From Xiphias gladius (Eukaryota; Chordata; Actinopteri; Istiophoriformes; Xiphiidae): a stretch of DNA of 64,000 nt. The notes under the pieces are model-generated. The model was not told the origin of the DNA, searched no databases, and saw only the letters and a program-made list of their open reading frames with translations. Every line of letters starts with the position of its first letter. Position 1 is the first letter of the stretch. Where the stretch lies: positions 21,027,976-21,091,975 of the forward strand of contig NC_053409.1 in the NCBI RefSeq assembly GCF_016859285.1, read 5' to 3'. Below are positions 16,455 through 28,900 of the stretch, one piece after another. A program made the position numbers and the translations under genes.

Positions 16455-19400
16455 ATGATGACTGGTTGGAGTCCTGGATCTGATCACCTCAAGGAGGAAT
16501 GTGACTTGACGGAGGTCGAGGTGCGGGAAGTCACTGTTCCCCGCTCGGAGCAGTCAGGATCCTTCAGCCGCTGTGAGAGGTTTGTCTTAAACTGGAGCAA
16601 AAGCCAAAACAAATGCAACGGACTTGACTGGCTGTTGACTTCTAATGCAACACATTTGGCGCCTTGTGACAGGGTTATTGTGACAGGGTTATTTGGAAAG
16701 GGAGCGTGGAAAATTTAAAGAAAAATTCTTTAAATTTTGTGTTTAAAAAGAGTCATGCAGCTAGGCAACCCAGCTCGAATACTCGAGCTCAGAAAATAGA
16801 TTACCAAATAAGTCAGTTACACAAGTTTTAGGACTATAGGGGTATTAAAAGAGTAAAGGTTCAAATAACCGATTGTGTTTAATGATGTCAGTACTAATAC
16901 GAATATTTTGGCTTTAATCTGTCAATCATCTGTTAGTATGTTAGCTAAAACATATTATCTTTTTTTGATGCAGTGATTGAGTTCTTTGGATCAGAGAAAA
17001 GGGAAATTTGTGTCCATGGTGAGTCGGACTTTCTACTCCACTGGCATGGTCATCCTGCCTGGTCTGACTCTGCAGCTGGTCATGAGTGTGCCCTGCTTTC
17101 TGTTTATCTCATACCAGTGGTATGAATACAGTATGTGGTTTGCCTCCCATATGCCAGTCTTATTTATCTTTATTGTAGCACTGATATAGCTGTTGAATCC
17201 AATACAGATGTGTGCTTGTTTTTTTTAAAGGATTATTCCTGAATCTCCACGCTGGCTATTTTTGCAAAAAGAACTACAGAGGCCATGAAAATTAACACAA
17301 ACATTGCAAAATGCAACGGGAGATCTTTATCATATAATCTTCCAGAGGTATGACAATATTTTGAAAGATTGTGTATCCTGATTTTGTCTCTGTTTAACCA
17401 TAGACACTGTCATTTGTAAATGAAAATGCAAATCTGTTTTACCAAATCTGATTGACCATGTAATATAATAATTTTCAGATAATTATTTCAGAGGAAAAGA
17501 AAGAAGTAAATCCTGTATCAGTTATGGATTTATTGAGGACACCAAATATAAGAAAAAACACACTCATTTTAACTTATGCCTGGTAAGTCAGTTCTTGTGA
17601 TTTTACATTGAGTTTTTTATTAAATGATACTATAAAATACCACATAGGTTGTTCTTGGAGGATGTGCTAGTAATTTCAAAAATAAATTCGACTCAATATT
17701 CCTTTTCTTTCTAGGTTTACTAGCACCATTGTGTTTCAATTCTTGGTCCTGCGGCTTGGGATCACAGGTGATTATCTCTTCTCAGATTTCTTCATTTCTG
17801 CTGTGGTTGAGCTTCCCATCGGCCTCATCTTCTACCTGCTGGTTGACAGAGTTGGTCGATGCTCCCTCATGGCAATCGCCAACTTCACTGGCGGCATCAC
17901 CTGCCTCATAATCCCCTTCGTCTCCATGGGTAAGTACAAATGATGGTGCATTTGTCACAAGGTGAAGAGTTGAAAATAAAGTGTGATGATTTCTCAGTTT
18001 ATCAAGAATTGTTATGTAATGTCAATATTTGGGCTCTGTTTTCATTATTTTCTCTTCGCTACAGATTTTGCCTGGTTGAAAAAGTCGATTGCAATCATCG
18101 GGAGGTTTGCTGTTGCTATTGGTTTCGAGACTGTGAACTTTGCAAACACAGAGATGTATCCGACACCTCTGAGGTGTGAAAACACTGAGTGTTGGTAGAT
18201 ATGGATGTTTTTTTTATTAGCTGTGAAAGATGATAAACAAGCTGCTTTGACATGAACATCAGACAAACAAGAACATAACCAGACGAAAAAGATGAAAAAA
18301 TGTGTCTGCCAGTGCAAATTTTAAAGGGAATATTCAATCAAAGTGAAAAAAGAGCTTCTAGAAAATGACTGAAGTCATTGCAGCTGAGAAAACAGGAACT
18401 GCTTTTAAGTAATAAACATCTATACCTACCTATCTTTACACAACTCAAACACAAGTTTGTTGTCTTACAACATAAATTACAGGCAGGTTTCACTGGAACA
18501 ATAAAATGGATCAAATAAACATACACTAATTTTTATTAGACATACCCTACATACAACTATTTGATGGATTGCCATGAAATTTTGTAGAGACATGGATGGT
18601 TTCCATATCTATCTTAATAACTAGCTGATCCCGACTCTTCCTCTACTGCCACATTTGCAGTTTTGTGGAGTGAAATGTTTCAACAACTACTGGATGGTTT
18701 GCCATGATATGTAGTGCACAAGTTCATGTTACCCTCTGGATAAATTGTAATCACTCAGGTGATCCCTAAACTTTTCATTTAGTTCCGTCACTAAGTTTTA
18801 TTTTCCGGTTTAAGTTTTCCAGTACTTTTACGTTTAGGTTTTCAGTTTATGACCAAATAGGCCTACCTGCAAAATTTATGACATTTACTATCAGCGTCAG
18901 CTGTGCCTAGCGTTTAGAGCTAAATTGGCAAATGCTAGCATGCCAACTTGCTCTACTAAGATGGTGAACATGGTAATCATTATACCCGCACGGCATCAGC
19001 ATGTTAACATCTTCATTGCGAGCATATTAATACGCTGACATTTGCATTTAGTTCAAAGCACCACTGTACCTAAGTACAGCAATTGTGGCTGTAAACTCTT
19101 AGTCTTGTTAATATGAAAAGTTTGTTGAGCTTTGCAATAATTCATACTTACAAATAAAAAAAATTTTCTTTCAATTACTCACAGAAATTTGGGTGTGTCA
19201 GAGCGTTAATCAGCCAGTGACATCGGCACGATTGCAGCCCCATTTTTGCTCTACAGACTGGCCAGTATCTGGAAAGAGCTGCCTCTTTTTGTTTATGGTC
19301 AATTTTATTCTTCCTCTTCATGCCGTCATGTTCTACTGATACTCTTAGCGCTCTAAAATGTTATATAGGGAGAATTCAGACCTACTAATTTAAGGTATCT

Positions 19401-19545
19401 TTTGCCATTTCATGTTTTATTTGTTTCAGGTGTGATGTCGGTGCTGTACAGTGGATTGGTGACAATGTTACCTGAGATGAGTGGAGTCACCCTGCCACAG
19501 ACTATAGAAGATGTAGATAATCTAATTTTATTAAAATTACATTAA
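16455..19545 (+). pseudogene. Decayed SLC22 transporter gene, SLC22A16-like
   Basis: SLC22 proteins are 12-helix carriers for organic cations and carnitine in the plasma membrane. Recognisable pieces in order are: part of the first extracellular loop (about 16455-16660, with FSRCERF); a helix 4-5 piece (about 17000-17120, [12 protein letters not shown] joined directly to [12 protein letters not shown], so the residues between are missing); IPESPRWLFLQKE with a frameshift at about 17274, then TEAMKINTN (17231-17347); three intact exons at 17479-17582, 17715-17929 and 18065-18173 (FVFQ-like helix 7, helices 8-9, [10 protein letters not shown]); an exon at 19185-19297 with an in-frame TAA at 19207-19209; and a last exon at 19430-19545 (VLYSGLVTMLPE) that stops early. 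The helix 1-3 exons are not found. Splice sites of several exons survive, so the loss is fairly recent and the copy was not retroposed. SLC22A16 is the best match by eye, but other SLC22 members are possible. Confidence 0.85.
18550..19110 (+). repeat. Dispersed element, GATGGATTGCCATGAAATTT family (family 2, copy a)
   Basis: It lies inside the last large intron of the SLC22 pseudogene. Landmarks are GATGGATTGCCATGAAATTT, a second diverged GGATGGTTTGCCATGA about 130 bases on, the AAGATGGTGAACATGGTAA segment, GCATGTTAACATCTTCATTG, and the end ACTCTTAGTCTTGTT. The same family recurs at 48370-48556 and 61850-62050. It has no coding frame, and its class is not decided from the sequence. Confidence 0.75.
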
Positions 19546-22500
19546 TAGACCTATTTATGTTAATCATCTTTGGCAGATGTTTTCATACAGAGCATATTAA
19601 AACGAATGCAACATTAACAACAGGCTAAAAAGCTAAAAAACAAGTTGCGAATATTACATGGAACCAGATATAAGCAATGTCAAACCAACAAGAAGACAAC
19701 AAATGTAACTCTTTTTCCCGAAAATGATTGAGGATAAAAAAAAAAGACAAATGTAAATAAATGAGGCAAAAACGTGTTTTTGACACAATAGGAGAAAAGT
19801 GTCAAGAGGAGGGAAGATGGCAGGGAAGGTGTGAGAAAATGTGACAATCTGTGATGTCTGGGAGACAGGAATATGCCAATAAATCTAGATTTACGATAAG
19901 GCAGGTGCAGAAAAAAGGTTCATGCCTTATTCCTTAATGTGCTTAACTTGTGTATTTATCCTTTCTGACAGGGGGAAAGACAAGTCCAACGCTGCTGAGG
20001 GAAATGGCTTGATTACATGACATTACTGAATCATTTTCTACATATCTGCTATGTTTACAATATGCACATTACAGCCAGTGAATAGTCCTGCGAAATGTAT
20101 TGCAGTGGTTGTTACTGCAGGCTTTAGTTACATTAGATATTCTGTCGATTTTAAAGGTGTTGACAAGATTATTGCACTGTGAGGGGATTCAACACATTAG
20201 GAGGTGTTTTAAAATTAAATGAAAAAAAGGAACCCAATCTTTTCAACCTCACACCTCAACAATGCTAATTTTCAGCAATGAAATTATGCTTATTTACAGC
20301 AAGAGTGATGACCTAACATCACCTTATGCTTTATGGAATTTTGGGTGATGAAACTTAAAAATAACATGAAAGTCTCAGATAATTAAGTTACAGATGCTCT
20401 TGTAGAGGAGCAGAAGAGTTGTTTTTGTTTGTTGTGCATTTGTCTATTACTTAGCAGGATTTATCAATATCGTATTGGATTTAAATGAGATTGGAATGAA
20501 GAAATGCATAATTTTTTCATGAATCTAGATCAAATAGCGCCACCATGTGACCCTTTATAAAACACTTAGCAGGTTGGCTCTTAAAGGATAAGGCTGATAA
20601 TATTTTATATTTTCTTCTGGTCAACAAATCCCATGAAAAAACCAAAACCAACAACGAACTGAACATACTAACAAGTATGGTCTGTGTGACCAAAGCCTGA
20701 TGTATATCTTATTCCTCTGTGCTATAGATCTCCAAGGTTGTCCAAAAACTATTAAAAACACATTGTGACACTGTGGCATTGAGTGACATTTTCTATAAAT
20801 TTTGATCAACATGGGCACTGTAGTTTATTCTTAAGCAATCACACATAAGTCATCTTGCTGCTGCTGAAAATACGTCCTAGCACACCTGAAAATAGTCCTT
20901 AACAAATGCACTATTATTTACTACTGTTTGAGTGATTTTAACTAAACACTACAGTGCCCAGCTGTTTTAGAGAGAGGAACAAATGTCACAGAAAGGATAG
21001 GAGAGTCCCAAAGTTTTGATGAAAAGACAAAAGGCCAGTTTGTACGAGAAAGGAAGTGGTCCGAACAACTAGCCAGCCGTCACAGAAAGTGGGTAGATGT
21101 GATATTAACATGGTAATAGCGCTGCACATTTTCAGACAGTCACTGGTGGAAGGAACACATTAAGTTTCACTCAGTTGTTCACATGAAAAATGACAATTCT
21201 ATCAAGAATGATAAACAGAGCCAGAGAGAACTTCAACAGTGGCTTCTTTCTCACCTTTGCACAGCTGGCCAATTACAGTGTGAAGTGGGTGTGAATGTTG
21301 GTTGGTCGGTTTTGGAAAATCACAGAAATGCTCAGACACACGACCCAGCCTCTAGTCCGAAGTCGGAAAGGTGTCAGGGGAGGGGATTTTCCAAAGCTAT
21401 CTGACCATTGGGCAAACCCATCTGAAGAAGGATACTGGACGCTTGCTTGACACAGGGCTGGCTTTGGTCTTCTCATGGGATTTGTTTAAGATAATAATAA
21501 TATAGAACAACACCATATCCTTTATTCTCAGCTGTAAAACATGGAGGCAAAATATTTTTTTCTGGAATTTTTGATTGCTTCAGGAGAAATCTATTTGCAT
21601 AGTTACATTTCCATTTCCACCATAACACCACCAAAAGTTTAATTTGTTTTAATACTTCTTTAAATTTAATTCAATCCTCACCAAATTTGGTACATATTTG
21701 GTTGAGCAAAATGAGTGTTACTTGTTTGTTCCCCAAATAATTTTTCCAAATCTTTTTAGGTGCGGCTTATTTGACATTGACTGCCACAAAGCGGGCTTCC
21801 AAAACTTAAATGAAGTGCATATCAACTCAGTGATCCTGCAAAATTTGGAAGAATGTTCTCTGTAGTAGTCGGCATTACAGCAACATGCTAAATTTAAATG
21901 GCCGTAATTCAGGTATCCTCCAGATATCATAGGTCAGTTTGATGCAGATGTCGATTCAGATGCTGTTTTAAAATTCCCAAAGTGTTTTTCTTTTATAAAA
22001 AGTAATGGAAGGGCACTTACTCTGTGTTCTTTCTTAATAAATAAATGCAAATAAGCAGAATTATGCTGATGGGCTGTAGCCTCGTACCTGTTTCTCAAAT
22101 GAATCATCATGACAAAATATGTGTTTATCCTTAAAAGGCGTCTTCTTTGCATTTTCCAGCATCCAGACAACAATACCCTTGATTGTTCAGATTCTTTTTA
22201 TGCTATGCTGTATATCTAATTGAGGGTTGGTTTTGTTAAGGCTTTTGTTCCATTGTAGGTTTACCCAGAAAGCTTCAGAGCTGCAAACAAAAGCTGCCCC
22301 ACATACATAGTACTCTGAATGGGAAGACATGTAACCATAAATTGTGTTGAAATTCACTGGTATGCATGAGACATGGGATTCCCTCAAGCGTAAAAATCCA
22401 CGTCGCTGCGAAAAGGAGGATGGAAATCTCTCATGGTGACTGTGGAAATGTCTCTGAGACTACTGCACAATGTCAGCATCACAAAACAACTTCTGCTGCT

Positions 22501-22954
22501 TGCAGAATATATTATAAATAGTTAAATATATGGTAATAATTGCACTAGCAAATCCTAGAAAGAAATCAAAACAGGAACTCTTGCTGATGGAAATGATACG
22601 ATAACAAATAGAGAAAGGACAGCTTACATTTGGTTGATTATAATCATTTGCCTGTGATGTATATATGATTAGCAAACTGTTTGCCTCACATAACAGATAT
22701 CCACTGACCCGTTAAATGAGGGGTGCAGGGGCTTGGAGAGGGGATGTGGATGTGGGGATGAAGTAGGCTCACTGCACTGTACAATGAGTTTATAACTAAT
22801 GGGGAATAGATTTGAAGAAGGGGTGGGGCCTTAATAGATACAATACCCATGGTGGATAAGAATTTTTCACAGGAATTTTTTTTAATCCTCTGTCGTTTCT
22901 GGAGAAAATCTGCAGGAGCCAGTCTGTTAGAAACTTTGAGGTTTATTGGTGAAA
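19546..22954. other. Intergenic DNA and 5' flank of the afadin-like gene
   Basis: No gene is recognised here. The open frames, such as one at 21183-21404, lack any family resemblance. The stretch 22700-22954, which is G-rich on the plus strand, lies just before the afadin-like start codon and is probably its promoter and 5' UTR. No TATA box or other element is clear. Confidence 0.45.
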
Positions 22955-25900
22955 ATGCCAGAGGAGGATGAACGAGAGAAGCTAGCAAAAGTCATCAGTC
23001 AGTGGAACAACAACAGACTGGACCTGTTTGAAATAAGCCAACCTGATGAGGTGAGTCGCCTGCAAGCATCAGACTGGCTTCGTACGCCTCACGTAGTTTT
23101 AGTTTGGATTAACCTTCTTTCTCTGCGGAACTTTCAATGCCAAAGTTTTGGATGTACCTTTAGAGCTGTTTTTATGACAAGTTACCAGTAACTGTAGCAA
23201 TGTATTTACGTAGGGCTGCATCTATTAGAATCATCGTTGATTATTTTGCTGATGATTTTTTCAAATAAAAATCTTTGTCTAAAATGTAAGAAAATTGTGA
23301 AAAATGGCAATCACAAGTTGTAGAGCCCAAGGAGACATCTTAAAATGTCTTGTTTTGTCTGACCAATAGTCCAAAACCCAAAGGTATTCAGTTTAATGTG
23401 ATTTAAAATTTTTGCTTGAAAATGACTAAAAGGATTGTTTGACTGTCAGTGTAGTTGGTGATTATGTTTTTGTCGAGTGACTAATTGGTTAATTGCAGCT
23501 CCAGACAAAACAGTGAATTGACTGATAAAAGAAAAAAAAATGGCGCATAATTGATAATAAGCATAATGGTTAGCTACAGCTCTACAAAAATCAACTGTCA
23601 GCAATATGCAAAGACAGAGAGGTTAAGAGTATGCAACTGAGAGGAGTAATAGAAATACAATAATTGTAAAATTCTTCTTCTACTACTACTACTACGACTA
23701 CTACTACTGCTACTACGACTACTACGACTACTACTACTACTACCACCACCACCACCACCACCAGTAAGACAGTAATTTAAAGCAGTGATCAGTGTTATAG
23801 TGGTTGGTGCAGAAGTATATCTTTGCTACAATTTTGATCCGGTTTACAGCACATTTTGTTGTGACTATACATTTCACAGTGTTGGGAGTGGGTGTAATGA
23901 AGGTGTGGGTGAGGACCTAAAAATGCTTATGCTTGCCCTGGCTAAGAAACATATTGCACATTTTCTTTGGCTTATGCTTTATACAGTCACATTTACAATC
24001 TTGTTTCTCTATACGCTTCTATATAGAGCACTCAGCAACATGGTATTTAAAGTCCCACTGGGGTTACCCCCCACTGAACATGTATGCAATTATAGTATTG
24101 TAATTCACTGAAGTTGAAGAGTCAGTCACATTACTCATTCATGTCCTGTTCAGCAAACAGCAATTTCATGTGATGCATTCTCTCTTTGACTGTGGGGTGG
24201 CAACTAACCATTTTTTTCCTTACTTGTTTCCTGCTATCATTTAAGAATCGAACAACACTTGTGCATTAAGAAAGTCTTTGAGGGACATTTTGAAAGCTTT
24301 TTTAAATTCTCAAATTCAAAGCATTTCATAAAAGTAAGACTGGCCTGTATTTTTATATATATTGTCAAAGCCTATTCAACAATATGGTCTCAGTACACCT
24401 AACATAAGGTACATGAACAGGAAAAGGAAAAGGAACAGAAACAGGAGAGACTAAAAAAGAAACTGTTCTCTGTTTCCTAGCAGAACCTGGAGTTTCACGG
24501 CGTGATGCGCTTCTACTTTGAGGATCATGTTGGAGGAAATGTGGCCACAAAGTGCCTGCGTGTTTGCAGCAACTCTTCAACTCATGAAATTATTGAAACT
24601 CTATCAGAGAAATTCAGGCCTGATATGAAAATGCTGTCTACTAGTTATTCCCTGTATGAGATCCAGGCCAAACAAACAGGTAAGCACTGAAGGTTATTGA
24701 AGGTAAATGGTATGGAGTTAGACTGAGTCCGGCTTCCTCTGTCCCTCTTTGGTGTGACTTGCAGTCAAACTGTCACACTAAATGTATTAAGGGCATGTTA
24801 TTACTGTATTTGTTTAGAGCTAATACAATTAGTTAATTAGACGAGCGACAGAAAATTTATTGACAACAATTTTGATTGTTGTCAATGAATTTTCAACCAA
24901 AAAATGCCCAAACTTCTAGTGTCCGGCTTTAGTATGTCTTATATGAAAGTATATTGAATTAGAACTGAAGCAATTACTGGATTAGTTGATTATTGAATAT
25001 TTTGATATTTAATTAATATTAATATTAATATAATTAATATTAATATAATGTATTGTTTTAGTCATTTTTCAAACAAAAACAGTGAAAATGCCAAATATTC
25101 TCTGGGTCCAGGTTCTAACATGATAGGATTTGCTGCTTCTCTTAGACATACATTATTATAAACTGAATATCTTTGAGTTTTGGACTTTTGGTCGAACAAA
25201 ACAAGATATGTGAAGACATTACCTTGGGATCTGGGAAATTGTGATGGGAATTGAAAAAAAATAATCAGCATATTAACTGATACTGAAAAAAATTGTTAGT
25301 TGCAGCCCTAAAGTGAATATCTTAGGGTTTTTAACTGCTGTTTGGACAAAAGCATGTGTGTCACGTAGTACTTTTAATTGCCATTTTTCAATGTTTTCTG
25401 AAATTCTATAGACCAAACAAATAATCTGTTAATCAGAAAACTATTTGGCAGATTAATCACTAACGAGATAATTTCAGCCTGTTTTTTTCCATTTAAACAA
25501 TTCATATAACAAAGAATTTTCAAAAAAAAAAAAAAAACAGCCACACATACTGATAAATACCTTTTACTGCACAGCATGCTATAATGCCCCATAGCCACTA
25601 CTTGTTTAGATTGTTTATGGGATTTCTCTTGGTCCAACAGTTCCATAAACTGTTAAGGTTTTTGCTCTTACCATTTTTCTTTGTTTTATATGTGGATTAA
25701 GAACGCAAATTGAACCTGGATGAGAGACCTTTGATTGTACAATTAAACTGGACCTCAGACAACAGAGAAGGACGTTTTGTTCTCAAGAAAGACAACGAGA
25801 GTTTCCAGGTATCCTCAACCTATTATACTTATTGCATGAATAAACCAATCGTATCTGTACTGTAAGTTATTAAGTAATGTGCTATTTTACAGTTACATGA

Positions 25901-28900
25901 TAATTTAGTCCGTAGTTCCTTCCTTCAATCACACAAAACTCATATTTGTGCTTTTTTTGTGTGTTGAACAATGAAGGAAAATTTTCATGAGAAGGAGAAA
26001 GGAGGCATCATCCAAAACTTCAAGAGGACACTGTCAAGAAAAGAAAAGAAGACAGAGAAGAGCAAAACTAAAGCTAATGACGAGGTTTCAGGATATGAGA
26101 ATAGGTAAAATGTTTCATTGTTATCTAGCAATATTTATTTTTCAGACTACTGGTCCCAGACCTACTGTACCTAACTGTCAACTACCCTTTTAAACCAATA
26201 TCCAGGTCAACTGAAAAGCCACTGAACAACATGTGTGTGTCTAACCATGAGACAAACCATTGCACTGAAAACAAAAAGCAACAGAGGCAGGCAGCCCCAG
26301 GTGAGTAATCTCAAATTGTAGAAAAATAGACATTATAATGAAGAGTGCGGTCTAGTGCATGAGCAATGTACTTTCCATGCATACAATGCAGGCATATTTT
26401 ACTTCCAGTCAGTAAGAACTATATTTATATACTATATTTCCATAATCAAGATGGCTGCAAGTCATTGTTTTTATATTCCCCTTATGATTTCTCTTTGCTA
26501 AACTACAGGAGTGACGAACTCAGGAAGTCTTCATCTTGGCTTTTCAGATCAGCCTGGATTACCATTTGGGATTAAATTCTGTGACAACTGTGAGTATGGT
26601 ATAACAATGCTTCCTTCCATAGTGTTATTTTCTATTTTAATTGTATTTAATAATAAAGCTCAGTGCACTTCATTCTCACAATGTCCTCCTGCCCCCTGCT
26701 GGTGTCTTGCACATTTCAGATGAGGAAGCCTTCCTGTCTGCAGTCATAAATTACACCAACAGCTCCACAGTTCATTTCAAGCTCTCACCTGCATACATCC
26801 TCTATGCTGTGGGACGGTTCGCTCTGCAGCGCCATTACAGGCAAGGCTCTCCGCCTTCAGGACAAACACACAGTGTAACCGCGATCACTAACAAAATGGT
26901 GACCATGACAGGGAAGGTCATGCAGGCAAGTCTAAAAAACCACTTACTTCTGTTGCATTTGCACGGATGAGACTGAATGGCACAGTTAATTAGCAAACTA
27001 GATACCAGATGTTCTGTGAGTATAAATGACACTGCTGCTATATTTGCCCTCAGAGGCAGCAGACCATCGCCGGGGCTATCGCCTTCTGGATGGCCAACTC
27101 CTCTGAGCTGCTAAATTTCTTCAAGCATGACAAAGATCTCTGCCCGCTCACACAGCAAAGTCAGCTGGATCTCTCCCACCTGGTGCACAAAGCTTACAGG
27201 TAAACCAATGGACGTTAAGAATTGCAGAGTTTTAGTGTGGTTGGATTCAAAGTGAAACAGCAGCACATACTCAACAGACCATCTAATACCTCAGCCTTCT
27301 CCCTCCCACCAAACAACTCACTGTACCACGCACGTAATCGAAAGTGTAGCTGAAATAATATCTGACTCTGCTCATCTCGCTTTTGCCCTCTTAGAGGCAC
27401 TGCAAGTCTCTATCCACCAAAACAAACCGCTTTAAAAATAGGCTCTTCTCCCACGGCAATAGCAACCCTGAACTGCCAAATCCCAACCATTCAGCACTGT
27501 GTAACATCAACATGCATTTTACCTATTTGAATATGGCAGTAGTGAAACAATCAATTAATCAGAAAATTAATGATCAACAATTTTGATAATCAGGTAACTG
27601 TCGAAGTCAATCATCAAGGATATATACCAAATATTCCTTGGTGCCCATTTCTCAAATATGAGGAACTTTTCTCTTTTATAATCACTGTACTTTGAATAAT
27701 TCTCGATTCTGGGCTGTTCGTTGAACAAAATAAGCAATCTGATGACGATTCCTCAGGCTCTGGGGAATGCTGATCACATTTTTTAATGTTTTATGATATT
27801 TTATCGACTTAACGACTACTTGTAGAAATAATCAACAAACTAATCAATAATTAAAATCGTAAGTTTCCGGGCTATAATATTGTGTATTGTATTATAACTG
27901 ATTTCTATGTATTGTATTGCTGACACTGCAGAGTGAATTTAGCTTACCTAAGATGTGGTACAGAACAAATTCTCCCAACCCAGGTTGTGTAACCATTGAA
28001 GTAAAGTCATTAAACCAAGTGTAAAAATTCAAGAGAGTTATATGGATCGTTAGCTAAAGGCTATGTTTTTATGCGTGTGTTTTATTCTTCCAAGATGCCT
28101 GCTACAGTGTCTACAGAATGAGTTAACGAAGCACTTGCCAACTTTTTTGATTGATCCTGAGCAACATGGTCCCTTGCCAGCTGGTATAGGTAAACATTCA
28201 TTAATTTAATACTCAAACAATAATTATTTACTCAGTACACCATGCAGTTCAAGACTGTTGAGCTGCGATGCTGCAAGACATTTGGCCTCCTATCCTGAAG
28301 TTTTAGCACTCCTGTCCTGCCTGTTACAGAGATGGTGCTGAACACCTTAATGAACACCATGTCTCTGTTACGCCGCTGTCGGGTCAACCCTGCCCTCACC
28401 ATCCAGCTCTTCTCCCAGCTCTTCCATTTCATCAGTGCCTGGCTCTTCAACCAGCTCATGAGCCCGGAGGCCAGCACTCCAGGCCTACGTTCCCACTACT
28501 GGGGAGCGGCTCTTCGCCAGAGGCTTACCGCCATCGAGGGCTGGGCCGAGAGGCAGGGCCTGGAGCTGGCTGCTGACTGCCACCTTGGACACCTCATCCA
28601 GGTCAGTCCCTCCCTGCACTATGTTTTTGAATATTCGTAAAAAACAAGGCTTAGACTGGGCTTTTAGAAAATATCACATCAGTCTCTGCTACCACCAAAT
28701 CAAATGTTTTCTTTGGAAATTTAAAATTTTTTGGATCAGTAATATTAAGTTTGATGAATAGGTACACTACCTCACCTTGTTTTAAAGAACTGTAAAGCAT
28801 ATGGGGGAAATACTGTATACCCTTCATTTTTGAGGGGCAGAATGTTGGTCAAATTTAAAGTTCAAATATTGGTTTAGTCATCCAAAAAAAGGTTAGTTAC

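Noticed and set aside
21183-21404. Plus-strand 73-codon frame between the SLC22 pseudogene and the afadin-like gene
   Set aside because: No similarity, no splice sites in phase, and ordinary AT-rich spacer on both sides.
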